Positions 15,032-23,777 of a stretch of 64,000 nucleotides of DNA are shown here, piece by piece. This DNA is from Bacillota bacterium (GTDB taxonomy: Bacteria; Bacillota; DSM-12270; Thermacetogeniales; Thermacetogeniaceae), in NCBI GenBank assembly GCA_013177945.1, contig JABLXW010000008.1, positions 248,001 to 312,000 on the forward strand, given 5' to 3'. Made by a program: the position numbers and the translations under genes. Each line of letters starts with the position of its first letter. Within the stretch, counting starts at the first letter, position 1. The notes beneath the pieces are model-generated. The model did no database searches, was not told where the DNA came from, and worked only from the letters and a program-made list of their open reading frames with translations.

Positions 15032-17120
15032 ATCGAGTAGGGCAGCGCTAGGTAATCAGTCTAGCGCTGTCCCTCTCACAGAACCGTGCGTACGGGCCAC
15101 GTACACGGCTCCTGGCAAACCTCAGTCGTTAGCTTTCATAATAACGATGCAAGATGCCAACCTCATATCTCTCGAGGTTAACTAAACCGATTTCGTCAAA
15201 CCAGGTGTTTGGAAGAGCCATCGAAACGAGAGGACTGGCTGAGTTTCTCCATCTTCGCATGGATATCTTCTCAAATTCCCCTTTGTAACCTCGACGGCGA
15301 AGGGCTTTATGAAACGCCTTCCAGGTCTTCCACTCCAGCATCTTCTTCATTCGGAGCCGTCGACGTATCCATCCCATGAGCTCGCGAAGTACTCTCTTGC
15401 AGTTCGCTATGCGGAAGTAGTTAATCCACCCCCGCAGGATGGGGTTAAGCCTCCTGACCATTTCCTCCACATTCATGCCATGGTTCCGGGGCGTCAGCTG
15501 GCGGATAGCCTCTTTGAAGGCCTTTATTTTCTTGGGGTGAATGCCCACATTCTTGGGGTAGATGATAAACCCAAGATAGGCTACACCCTCATAGACGCTG
15601 GTTATACGCGTCTTTTCCTTGTTGACAACGAGTTTGAGCTCGCCTTCAAGGATTTCATAGGCAGTCTTCATGTACCTTTCCGCCTGCCGGGGTGTCCTGG
15701 CAAAGATGAGAATATCGTCCGCATAGCGAACTATGCGAATACCCCTCTCTTTCATCGCCCGGTCAAAATAGTCCAGATAGATGTTGGTGAGAAGGGGTGA
15801 TATTACACCACCTTGTGGACTCCCTACTTCAGTCCCTTCAAAGACCCCGTCCCTCATGACGCCAGCCTCCAGGAACAACCGGATTAATCGCAGCACAGAA
15901 CCATCGCTGACTTTCCGGTTCACTCCCTGAAGAATTAGGTCATGGTCAAGACGGTCAAAGCACTTGGAGAGGTCCATGTCTACTACATGTGTAAGTCCAT
16001 ACCGGTTCATGAACCTCTCGGCTTTGGCTACTGCCTGCTGGCAGGAACGCCCCGGTCGGTATCCATAGCTTGACGGGTGAAAGTCTTGGTCAAAGATTGG
16101 CTGAAGTACGTTTAACAGTGCTTGCTGGACTACCCTGTCCCTAACGGTAGGTATCCCAAGCAGCCTCTTCCCTCCATCCGGCTTGGGTATCTCCACCCTC
16201 AGGACTGGGCTTGGTCTGTACGTCCCGGTCTTGAGTTCAAGATGAAGTTTGGCTATTTCATCGTCTAGATTCTCGCCGAAGGCTCGCACGGTCTCCCCGT
16301 CTACCCCGGGAGCACCATTGTTCGCCTTGACGGCACCGTATGCCTTCTTCAGGTTCTCAATACGGTATACTTTGTCTATTAGGCTGTAGTACTTCATCTC
16401 TTCTCCCGCATCTCGCCGTACTCCCTGCGTCTCTCCCTCGCATGGTTGCAGTTCCTTCTCAAAGTTCGCACGGCGTCTCTAGCTCTAAGGCAATCTACCG
16501 CGCTCTGCTCCGATAATCTGCTGAGCGGACGAAAGCTCCAGCCGGCTCGTCACCCCCGGATGCCCCGTTCCCCTTGGCATCTCAGCCTCAGTTGTCTTCT
16601 CCCATGTTCGTTCGATCCGCGGTCGCACGCTTTGGTTTGCCTTCGTCCCTTCGCAACCAGAGGAACTTTTGGCTCCTTTGGCCCAGCATCTCTCGGATGC
16701 TGTCCCTTCAGTTTTACCCTCCAGTCCGTTACCGGCTTTCATTGGCTGAAGGTTCATCACTACTACGGACTCATCTGCCACCCTGCACCACTTCTTCTCT
16801 CCCTTGCCTCCCGGCTTGTTCGAGCTTACCAGGTCTGGCCTGGATGATACAGGGCTTCCCCAATTAAGCCTGCCTGCCTGAACATGAACCCGTCCGTCCA
16901 AACTCCTCAGGTCATCCAGCCTTCGGGCTTTCCCACTTTTCGCAAGGTTACCCACCTGAGAAGCCAACCCCGGTTCGCTTGCGCTACGTTCCATTTCTTC
17001 CTTCGGCTTCCTTCAGATCCCGCCGTTACCGGCGACACCCTTGCCTACGGATTGTCTTCCCGCTGGTTAGGCGACAGGGTTTCTTTCAACCCATCGGCTC
17101 AGCAGACATGTTGGGCGAAC
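15032..17120 (-). mobile_element. Group II intron, copy 2 (next to the ech terminator)
   Basis: A 2,089-bp intron on the minus strand with the same ends as copy 1: GTTCGCCC at 17120, domain V at 15111-15081 and 3' end CTACTCGAT at 15032. Its 5' exon is the T-run of a strong Rho-independent terminator (17121-17153), so it inserted immediately behind the terminator of the hydrogenase operon. Insertion behind terminators is the known habit of bacterial class C introns, but the class is not settled from the RNA here. Confidence 0.9.
15129..16397 (-). CDS. Group II intron reverse transcriptase/maturase, copy 2
   Basis: A 422-residue protein identical to the copy at 13032-14306 except for its C-terminus, which reads GILHRYYES after LERYEV because of one extra base. 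The reverse transcriptase motifs including RYADD and the maturase domain are intact. No endonuclease domain is present. As the two introns are adjacent and nearly identical, duplication or re-insertion must be recent. Confidence 0.92.
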   Translation of the reverse strand: MKYYSLIDKVYRIENLKKAYGAVKANNGAPGVDGETVRAFGENLDDEIAKLHLELKTGTYRPSPVLRVEIPKPDGGKRLLGIPTVRDRVVQQALLNVLQPIFDQDFHPSSYGYRPGRSCQQAVAKAERFMNRYGLTHVVDMDLSKCFDRLDHDLILQGVNRKVSDGSVLRLIRLFLEAGVMRDGVFEGTEVGSPQGGVISPLLTNIYLDYFDRAMKERGIRIVRYADDILIFARTPRQAERYMKTAYEILEGELKLVVNKEKTRITSVYEGVAYLGFIIYPKNVGIHPKKIKAFKEAIRQLTPRNHGMNVEEMVRRLNPILRGWINYFRIANCKRVLRELMGWIRRRLRMKKMLEWKTWKAFHKALRRRGYKGEFEKISMRRWRNSASPLVSMALPNTWFDEIGLVNLERYEVGILHRYYES

Positions 17121-17153
17121 GAAAAAGTGGGCCCCTTTTCACAGGGGCCCACT
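17121..17153 (-). terminator. Terminator of the ech operon and intron target site
   Basis: On the minus strand AGTGGGCCCC pairs with GGGGCCCACT (10 bp) around TGTGAAAA, followed by TTTTC. The group II intron begins at the very next base. Confidence 0.92.
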
Positions 17154-17184
17154 CTCCTCTTCCCGGGAAGCAACCTGGTTTCTG

Positions 17185-17535
17185 CTACGACGCCTTCTCT
17201 TTCCCCTTCGGCTGGTGCACCTCAACGGGCTTGGTGTAGAAAGGGCTCCGCCACTTCGCTTCCACGGTGATGGCATCTTTGTTGCAGGCCTCGGCGCAAA
17301 CCTCGCAGATAATGCAGCGGGCCGGGTAGAAGATCAGCTCCTTTTTCTCCTTGTTGATCTCGATTGCTGCAGCCGGGCAGCGCCGGGCGCAGTTGCCGCA
17401 CAAAATGCACTTGTTGTCGTCAAACACGATATGCCCCCGCGCCCGGGTGAAAGGCTCCCTCACCTGGAAGGGGTAAAGCCTGGTGGCAGGCCCCCCCAGA
17501 AGGTTGCGTACAACAGTCGGCAGCATCAACGGCAT
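17185..17535 (-). CDS. echF: Ech hydrogenase subunit F, two [4Fe-4S] clusters
   Basis: A 116-residue ferredoxin-like protein with two four-cysteine cluster motifs, CILCGNCARRCP and CIICEVCAEACN, homologous to NuoI. It passes electrons between ferredoxin and the small subunit EchC. It is the last gene of the six-gene operon, 33 bases after echE, and is followed by the strong terminator at 17121-17153. An AAGGAGGTGGA site precedes the ATG. Confidence 0.92.
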   Translation of the reverse strand: MPLMLPTVVRNLLGGPATRLYPFQVREPFTRARGHIVFDDNKCILCGNCARRCPAAAIEINKEKKELIFYPARCIICEVCAEACNKDAITVEAKWRSPFYTKPVEVHQPKGKEKAS

Positions 17536-17568
17536 TGTGCTCCACCTCCTTTGAGATTCGCCCTTTTC

Positions 17569-18651
17569 CTAGCGCTCAGTGCAGCTGATGCACGGGTCAA
17601 TGGAGAGAACGATCACTGGTACGTCCGCGAGCTCGCATCCGGGCAACATGACAAGCAGGGACGGAATGTTGGCATAGGTCGGTGTCCGCACACGCAGGCG
17701 CTCCAGGTTCCGGGTGCCGTTCCCTTTTGCGTAATAGAAGACTTCGCCCCGCGGCTGTTCGCTTCTGAAAATTGCCTCGTTTGCCGGCGGGTTCCCCTTC
17801 GGCCTGACGCTGATCTCGCCTTCAGGCATCTTGCCAAGAGCCTCCAGCTGCAGGTCGATGGCCTGGAGCGTTTCCCTTGCCCTCACCATCGCCCGGGCGT
17901 AGCTGTCGCCGCCGGTTTCCACAATGGGCTCGAATTCCAGTTCACCGTAAGCCTGGTACTTCTGCATCCGGCAGTCCTCCGCCACACCGCTGCCGCGCAG
18001 CGTCGGGCCGGCACAACCTAAAGCAATGGCTTGCTCTTTCGAGAGCACGCCCTTTCCGACAGTGCGCGCCTTCACGGTATAATCGTTGGCCAGAACGTTG
18101 ATGAGGGCCTCCGCTTCTTTTCGCACCTCTTTCAAGACTTCGATGCACTTCTTCTTCTGGTCGTCGTTGATGTCCCGGCGCACGCCGCCGACAACGGAAA
18201 CGGACTGCGTCACACGCTGCCCTGTTGTCATCTCCAGAAGATCGAGAACCTTTTCCCGGATCCGCCAGAACTGCATGAACATGCTCTCAAACCCGAAGGC
18301 ATCGGCCAGGAGTCCGAGCCACAGGAGGTGGCTGTGGGTCCGGCTCATCTCCGACCAGATGGTGCGCAGGTACCTGGCGCGGGGCGGGATCTCCAGGGGC
18401 CACAGCCTCTCTACTACCTCGCAGTAGGTAATGCCGTGAATGCAGCTGCAAATCCCGCAAATCCGCTCGCAGAGGTAAATGTTTTTGGGATATTCGTTCA
18501 GCTCGCACGCCTTTTCAATTCCCCGGTGCCCGTACCCGATGGCGGGAACAACCTCAACCACTTTTTCATCTTCACAGGTGATTTTCAACTGCACAGGTTC
18601 CGGGAGAACCGGGTGCTGCGGGCCAAACGGCGCTATTGTACGCGGTGCCAT
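17569..18651 (-). CDS. echE: Ech [NiFe]-hydrogenase large (catalytic) subunit E
   Basis: A 360-residue homologue of NuoD and of the [NiFe]-hydrogenase large subunit. All four nickel-ligand cysteines are present: CGIC at residues 65-68 and CISC at 354-357. It is therefore a hydrogenase and not a complex I subunit that lost nickel. The protein ends three residues after the last cysteine, so there is no C-terminal extension of the kind removed by a maturation protease. It reduces protons or oxidises H2 in exchange with ferredoxin, coupled to ion movement through EchA and EchB. It starts directly after the echD stop. Confidence 0.94.
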   Translation of the reverse strand: MAPRTIAPFGPQHPVLPEPVQLKITCEDEKVVEVVPAIGYGHRGIEKACELNEYPKNIYLCERICGICSCIHGITYCEVVERLWPLEIPPRARYLRTIWSEMSRTHSHLLWLGLLADAFGFESMFMQFWRIREKVLDLLEMTTGQRVTQSVSVVGGVRRDINDDQKKKCIEVLKEVRKEAEALINVLANDYTVKARTVGKGVLSKEQAIALGCAGPTLRGSGVAEDCRMQKYQAYGELEFEPIVETGGDSYARAMVRARETLQAIDLQLEALGKMPEGEISVRPKGNPPANEAIFRSEQPRGEVFYYAKGNGTRNLERLRVRTPTYANIPSLLVMLPGCELADVPVIVLSIDPCISCTER

Positions 18652-19035
18652 TTATTCCCCCCCCTTCCCGCCGGCGGCCTCTTTTCCGGTTTTCAGCATG
18701 GGCAGGACCGGGCTGTCCTGGGCGAGCAGCATGTGGCCGCCGAAGTCAATGGCGATGTCCTTCACTTTGAGGCCAAACAACTCTTTCATCTCGTTTTCGA
18801 TCAAAACTGCAGTCAGGTAAATGCCGGTAATGCTGGGCACTTCTTCATCCTTCCCGACAGTGATCCGCAGAGAACTCATCTCCATGCCCGGGCTGTAGTT
18901 GAAGCAGTAGGTGACCTCCAGCCTGTCGCCCAGGTCGTTGCAGACCGCCGTCACGAACCTTGCCTTCGCATCTGCGAACTTTTTAACTTCGGAAAGCAGC
19001 TGGTCTTTTTTAATCTCCTTCAAATTCTCGATCAT
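18652..19035 (-). CDS. echD: Ech hydrogenase subunit D (NuoC-like)
   Basis: A 127-residue soluble subunit of the NuoC/30-kDa family, with VTYCFNYSPGMEMSSLRITV in the middle and FGLKVKDIAIDFGGHMLL near the end. It joins the catalytic module to the membrane arm and binds no cofactor. It overlaps echC by 4 bases (ATGA), which suggests coupled translation. Confidence 0.88.
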   Translation of the reverse strand: MIENLKEIKKDQLLSEVKKFADAKARFVTAVCNDLGDRLEVTYCFNYSPGMEMSSLRITVGKDEEVPSITGIYLTAVLIENEMKELFGLKVKDIAIDFGGHMLLAQDSPVLPMLKTGKEAAGGKGGE

Positions 19036-19469
19036 TTCGCCACCCCCTGCGCCTTCGCAAGTTTTTGCAGGGCCAGTACAACACCGTCAATAATCGCCTC
19101 GGGGCGGGCGGCGCAACCCGGCACGTAGACGTCAACCGGAACCACCTTATCAACGCCGCCCAGGATGTTGTAGCAGTTGTGGAAAACCCCGCCGCTGCAG
19201 GCACAGGTGCCGACAGCGATCACCATCTTGGGGTCGGGAACCTGGGCATAGAGATTTTTCAAAACCCGGGCCGTCCGGTAGTTCACAGGTCCTGTGATGA
19301 CAAGCACGTCGGCGTGTTTCGGGTTCCCCATGTTCACAATCCCGAAGCGCTCCACATCATAGAGGGGTGTTAAACAGGCCAGAACCTCGATGTCGCAGCC
19401 GTTGCAGGAGCTGTTGTCAAAATGCATAATCCACGGCGATTTAATCCGGGAAGTATGGATAATTCCCAT
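19032..19469 (-). CDS. echC: Ech hydrogenase small subunit C (NuoB-like)
   Basis: A 145-residue NuoB/hydrogenase small-subunit homologue that carries the proximal [4Fe-4S] cluster. Candidate cluster cysteines are seen in SSCNGCDIE (22, 25), GTCACSGG and VPGCAARPE. It lies between EchF and the nickel site in the electron path. Its ATG follows the echB stop directly, and it overlaps echD by four bases. Confidence 0.93.
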   Translation of the reverse strand: MGIIHTSRIKSPWIMHFDNSSCNGCDIEVLACLTPLYDVERFGIVNMGNPKHADVLVITGPVNYRTARVLKNLYAQVPDPKMVIAVGTCACSGGVFHNCYNILGGVDKVVPVDVYVPGCAARPEAIIDGVVLALQKLAKAQGVAK

Positions 19470-20330
19470 TTAGGACACCCCCTTCATCAGGTAAAGGTAA
19501 GCGATGTTCAAGATGCACAGCACCAGACCGATCGCCCAGCTGAACCGCACCATCCAGCCCGCGGTCATACGGGCGGCGATGTTGTCGATGAAAAGCTCGA
19601 GGACAAATGCCGCAAGGGCGATCAGAATTCCCACCCAGAGCGGATTTGCCCAGAACAGAGCGATGATTCCGAGCAGGAGCACGATCTCGTACCACTCGGT
19701 AAGCTGGATCAGGGCGTAGTACGGGCCCGAGTACTCGGTCATGATTCCCTTGACCAGCTCCTGGTGGGCATGGTGCGAAGTCGAAATGTCAAAGGGAGAC
19801 TTCCGCAGCTTAATCGTCAGGATCACCAGCAGGGCGATGAAGATCGGCCACAGGGAAGCAAGCAGGGGTTCGGGACGGTTGAAAATCTCGCTGATCATGA
19901 AGCTTCCGTTCTGGGCGTAAATCCCCAGGGCCGTCAGCAGCAGAACCGGCTCGTAGGAAAGCATCTGCAAAAGCTCGCGGTTTGCCCCGAAGTGGCTGTA
20001 GGGAGACTTGCAGCTGAAGCCGCCCAGCACGAAGCAGACCCCCGCAAACCCGAGCAGGAAGACAAGCAGCAGAATGTCCAGCTTCAAAACCAGGAAGACG
20101 AGACAGGTAATCATGAAAACAAGGTAACCGTAAATCCATACCAGCTGCATCCTGCTTGTCGCGATCCTGCTCTTCCCGAACAGCTTAAAGAGATCGTAGA
20201 ACGGCTGGATGATCGGAGGGCCCCACCGCCCCTGGAGCCGGGCCGTAATCTTCCGGTCGATTCCGGCCAGGAGCCCACCGATGATCGGAGCCACGATAAT
20301 GGCGATCACAGCAATCCAGAACTGGTTCAT
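19470..20330 (-). CDS. echB: Ech hydrogenase membrane subunit B (NuoH-like)
   Basis: A 286-residue integral membrane protein of the NuoH/HycD family, with about eight helices and the charged loop motifs GRWGPPIIQPFYDLFKLFGK and KLRKSPFDIS. It forms the contact between the catalytic module and the ion-pumping arm. ATG 20330 overlaps the echA stop as ATGA; upstream codons of the open frame are only the echA shadow. The order echA to echF is the standard Ech order. Confidence 0.93.
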   Translation of the reverse strand: MNQFWIAVIAIIVAPIIGGLLAGIDRKITARLQGRWGPPIIQPFYDLFKLFGKSRIATSRMQLVWIYGYLVFMITCLVFLVLKLDILLLVFLLGFAGVCFVLGGFSCKSPYSHFGANRELLQMLSYEPVLLLTALGIYAQNGSFMISEIFNRPEPLLASLWPIFIALLVILTIKLRKSPFDISTSHHAHQELVKGIMTEYSGPYYALIQLTEWYEIVLLLGIIALFWANPLWVGILIALAAFVLELFIDNIAARMTAGWMVRFSWAIGLVLCILNIAYLYLMKGVS

Positions 20331-22297
20331 TTTAAGACCACCCCCAATACAACGCCGAAGAGGATCAGGAGGAGGGCAATGGCAATGGTGTTCACCCAGG
20401 GATTCAATGCCGCTTCTCCCAGTACGTTCTGGAAGTAGTAGCCTCCCAGCTGGATCTTTGCCTTCTGGTCGGCTGCAGTCAGCCACTCATCGGTATCGGT
20501 GTCTCCCACCTGCTCCCCGCACATGTAAACAGGGCGCAGCTCATGGGGCTTCAAGGCCAGGAAGAGGAAGGGAAGCAAAAGCGCCACCGCAAATACGATG
20601 AAAAGCGGCCAGACCGGGTAGGCGCCAGCTGCAGGAGCAGGAGCAGCCGTTACGGCAGAGACGCCGGGCACCAGGATGTTCCATCCCTCGGCAAACACCT
20701 TTTCGGCGGCGACGACGTTGTTCACGGCAAAGTGGACGAACTTCTGGTAAACCGGAGCAACCCCGATCCCGATGACGAAAATCCCGATCACAAGCAGCCA
20801 CAGGGGCACGGAGTAGCTGAAGGAAAGGGACTCAAGCTTCCGCCCCAACCGCGGCAGGACCTGAAGCAGCCGGCCGAGCCACTTCGCCCAGAAGACAATG
20901 GTAGCAGCGCTGGCCAAGATAAAAAGAAACGCCGCCAGAGGAATAACGTAGGCTGCTTCGAGGGCCATCCACTTCGCGAGGAGCATTCCGAAGGGCGGCA
21001 GGAACATGGAAAGGATCCCGATTGCCGTAATGAAAGTAGTAACCGGAGCCTTCTCGGCAAGAGCCTCCATGTCCTCGATCTCCCGGCTCCAGATGATGTG
21101 CTCAATGGTGCCGGCACAGAGAAAGAGGAGGCCCTTCGAAATGGCGTGGAAGATAATGAGGAGGATCGAAGCGGCAATCGCCAGCGGTGTGTTGATTCCC
21201 GCACACGCAATAATCAGGCCGAGGTTTGCAATCGTAGAGTAAGCCAGCACACGCTTTCCTGTGGTCTGGCTGATGGCCAACCCTGAGGCCCCCAGGAAGG
21301 TAAAGGCTCCCACAAGCGCAACCATAATGCCGAGGTAGGTCTCGGAGAAGGCGGGCGCCAGCCGGACTACCAGGTAGACCCCGGCCTTCACCATCGTACT
21401 GGAGTGGAGCAGAGCGGAAACCGGCGTCGGCGCCACCATTGCTCCCAGCAGCCAGCTCTGGAAGGGAAGCTGGGCTGCCTTAGTGAATCCTGTGAAGCAG
21501 AGAAGAGCTACAGGCAGCAAGGCGGCGGCCTGAGAAATGCCTCCTCCGATGATGTTCTGGACGGAGAGGGCGTCTGCTCCCCCGTGGTTCACGTAAAGGT
21601 AGATCATTGCGAGGACGAAAGCAGTGCCACCCAGCGAGTTCATCCAGAGGGCGCGGGCGGCGTTGTTGATCGCCTCTTTGGTCAGGTCGTGGGCGATCAA
21701 CTGGAAGCAGCAAAGGGTAGTCACTTCCCAGAAGAAGTAGAGCCAGTAGAGGTTGTTCGCGAAAACGAGCCCGTTCATCGCGCCGAGGAACATCACCAGC
21801 CAGAAGAGGAACCGCGACTGCCGCGATTTCTCCAGGTGCAGGTGGTGTTCGTGGTCGTACATGTAGCGGATGGCGTAAACACAGATAAGCGATCCGATGA
21901 TGGAGATGATCAGGGTCATTACGACGGCAAGATGGTCAACAACAAAGGCAGGCTCCAGTTCGACGTGTGCTCCCATTCCGAATTCCCAGTAAGCAAGCGG
22001 GACGATCTGGGTGAGAGCAAAGATCAGGACGAGCCAGTTGCGTAAACTGAGACCTGCGTAGATATAAAACAAAAGAATAACATAATCAAGCACCGTAATG
22101 GCAAGACCCCAGTTGAAGCCTTCGGGTGTATACTCAAAGGGGCCCCGCTTTAAGAACAGGATGGAGTTGATGATCAGTGCGATTGCCGTCAGTACTACGA
22201 TCAGGCCGCGGATCTGGTACTGGCGAATGAGGAAGACCAGGATTCCGGATATGAGCGGAAGCAGAACCGCAACTGCCATCATCCAGTTGAGATCCAT
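20327..22297 (-). CDS. echA: Ech hydrogenase membrane subunit A (NuoL-like antiporter)
   Basis: A 656-residue polytopic protein of the NuoL/MrpA antiporter family with 14 or more helices. The proton-antiporter core contains FWEVTTLCCFQLIAHD and SALLHSSTMVKAGVYLVVRL, where Lys and His residues form the ion path. It is taken to pump H+ or Na+ when the hydrogenase turns over. It is the first gene of the operon, with GGGGGG before the ATG and a roughly 300-bp untranslated leader that holds a hairpin. Confidence 0.93.
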   Translation of the reverse strand: MDLNWMMAVAVLLPLISGILVFLIRQYQIRGLIVVLTAIALIINSILFLKRGPFEYTPEGFNWGLAITVLDYVILLFYIYAGLSLRNWLVLIFALTQIVPLAYWEFGMGAHVELEPAFVVDHLAVVMTLIISIIGSLICVYAIRYMYDHEHHLHLEKSRQSRFLFWLVMFLGAMNGLVFANNLYWLYFFWEVTTLCCFQLIAHDLTKEAINNAARALWMNSLGGTAFVLAMIYLYVNHGGADALSVQNIIGGGISQAAALLPVALLCFTGFTKAAQLPFQSWLLGAMVAPTPVSALLHSSTMVKAGVYLVVRLAPAFSETYLGIMVALVGAFTFLGASGLAISQTTGKRVLAYSTIANLGLIIACAGINTPLAIAASILLIIFHAISKGLLFLCAGTIEHIIWSREIEDMEALAEKAPVTTFITAIGILSMFLPPFGMLLAKWMALEAAYVIPLAAFLFILASAATIVFWAKWLGRLLQVLPRLGRKLESLSFSYSVPLWLLVIGIFVIGIGVAPVYQKFVHFAVNNVVAAEKVFAEGWNILVPGVSAVTAAPAPAAGAYPVWPLFIVFAVALLLPFLFLALKPHELRPVYMCGEQVGDTDTDEWLTAADQKAKIQLGGYYFQNVLGEAALNPWVNTIAIALLLILFGVVLGVVLK

Positions 22298-22604
22298 AAT
22301 TGTTTGTCCCCCCTTAAGACATTAATTGACAGGACTCACGACACAACCTGAGCTTGTCTCCGGCCGCTTTTTCTTTCCTCTGATTCGAAGCCCTTTTCGA
22401 CCGGCATTTCAGCAGAATTTCCCGGCCTCGAAAAGGCCCGACCTCATCTCACCCCCCCGCATTGAACTCCAAAAACAACCTGTCTCCCCTTCTGATGAAG
22501 GGTCCCCCCCGAAGGCATGAAACAAAACAAATTCCAGTAAAATACTATTCTAGGTTTTCGGCAAAATTCCTGCCGGTCCCCATAAAAATTCCTGGCCCCC
22601 CGGT
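22298..22604 (-). promoter_or_regulatory. ech operon leader region with hairpin
   Basis: There is no gene in these 307 bases. On the minus strand a 9-bp perfect stem (CCTTTTCGA at 22436-22428 with TCGAAAAGG at 22400-22392) encloses a further CCGG/CCGG pairing, and a shorter CCCTTC/GAAGGG hairpin lies upstream. I see no convincing -35/-10 pair and no known riboswitch. The region probably holds the ech promoter and a structured 5' leader. Confidence 0.35.
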
Positions 22605-23222
22605 TCAGATCGTCACAAGATCTTTAATTTGCTCGAAACGACGCGGGCCGATTCCGGAAACGTTCTGGAGGTCTTCAATGGAGCGGAAGGGGCCGTGGCT
22701 GGCGCGGTAGTCAACGATGCGCTGGGCGAGGGTGGGACCGATTCCCGGAAGGCGGGCATCCAGTTCTGCAGCGGAGGCCGTATTGAGATTAACCTTGCCC
22801 TGCGGCCCGGAGGTGCCGCCGGAGCCGGCAAATCCCGCTTGAGAGGGAGGAGGCATTTCTCCCTGGCGCGGGACATAAATCTGCTCTCCATCGGCCAGGA
22901 GGCGCGCCAGATTCAGGCTGTTGAGATCGGCCTGCGGCAGGGGCCCCGCTTTCTCAACAGCAGCAACAACCCGCGTCCCCCGGGGAAAATAATAGACACC
23001 AGGCTTGCCGACCGCACCCGTTACATGAACCCCGACCTGCTCGGGCGGGGATTCCGTCGCTCCCCCGGAATTTTCGCCTGCCTCCTTTTTTTCGTCAATC
23101 AAGACGGCACTGCCCGGAGAATGAGCAGCCTGCCACCGCGCGTACTTTACACCTCCGGCAAAAATCAGAGCAGCCGCCAGGATTACGAGCAGCCCCTGCA
23201 CCCTGCGATCCCAAGACCACAC
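22605..23222 (-). CDS. comEA: Competence DNA receptor ComEA
   Basis: A 205-residue protein with an N-terminal membrane anchor (about residues 9-29), a SLBB domain (VGVHVTGAVGKPGVYYFP, about 62-120), a Gly/Pro linker and a C-terminal double helix-hairpin-helix DNA-binding domain (NLNTASAAELDARLPGIGP and VSGIGPRRFEQIKDL). It captures transforming DNA at the cell surface and hands it to ComEC. In relatives comEA usually precedes comEC directly; here the ech operon, introns and other genes separate them. It lies 6 bases after the ogt gene. Confidence 0.92.
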   Translation of the reverse strand: MWSWDRRVQGLLVILAAALIFAGGVKYARWQAAHSPGSAVLIDEKKEAGENSGGATESPPEQVGVHVTGAVGKPGVYYFPRGTRVVAAVEKAGPLPQADLNSLNLARLLADGEQIYVPRQGEMPPPSQAGFAGSGGTSGPQGKVNLNTASAAELDARLPGIGPTLAQRIVDYRASHGPFRSIEDLQNVSGIGPRRFEQIKDLVTI

Positions 23223-23228
23223 TCCACC

Positions 23229-23777
23229 TCACCCCCTTTCCCTCCGTTCTAAGGAAAGAAGGCATTCTTTCAGACCCGGCCCCCCGCACCCGTAGCCGCC
23301 AAGACGTCCGTCTCCGTAAACAACCCGGTGGCAGGGGATGAAAAGAGGAAGAGGATTGGCGGCAAGAGCCTGTCCAACGGCGCGGGCGCCCCCGGGCTTT
23401 CCGCACTCCTCCGCAACCCGACCGTAGGAGCGGGTTTCCCCTGGAGGAATGGCGCGCACGACACCGTACACCCTTCTCTGCCAGGGCGTAAAGCGCCCGG
23501 CCTCAAGGGGAACCTCCTCCAGCTGCTGCGGAAAGCCCTGAAAAAAAGCAAGCAGTGCTTCCGCTGCCTGCTCGAGAATCCGGTTCTTTTCAAAGCCCGG
23601 GCTGCAGGGTCCGTTTTTTAAGGCGCGTTCGAGGCCGGCAGCAGCCTCCTCCCTGCTTCCCCAGGGCCAGCTGAAGGCCCAGAGCCCCCGGGGAGAGGCA
23701 AGAAGCCACCCCCAGCCCCAGGGTGTAAAAACATAACGGGCATTGAGGCGCTCCGGGGTGAAAGGCCTCCGGCTCAC
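23229..23777 (-). CDS. ogt: Methylated-DNA-protein-cysteine methyltransferase
   Basis: A 182-residue suicidal DNA repair protein that takes the methyl group from O6-methylguanine. The active site PCHRVV contains Cys149, and [30 protein letters not shown] carries the DNA-binding helix and arginine finger. The N-terminal domain is degenerate, as is normal. GTG 23777 overlaps the leuS stop (GTGA), so it is translated as part of the leuS operon. Confidence 0.92.
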   Translation of the reverse strand: MSRRPFTPERLNARYVFTPWGWGWLLASPRGLWAFSWPWGSREEAAAGLERALKNGPCSPGFEKNRILEQAAEALLAFFQGFPQQLEEVPLEAGRFTPWQRRVYGVVRAIPPGETRSYGRVAEECGKPGGARAVGQALAANPLPLFIPCHRVVYGDGRLGGYGCGGPGLKECLLSLERRERG

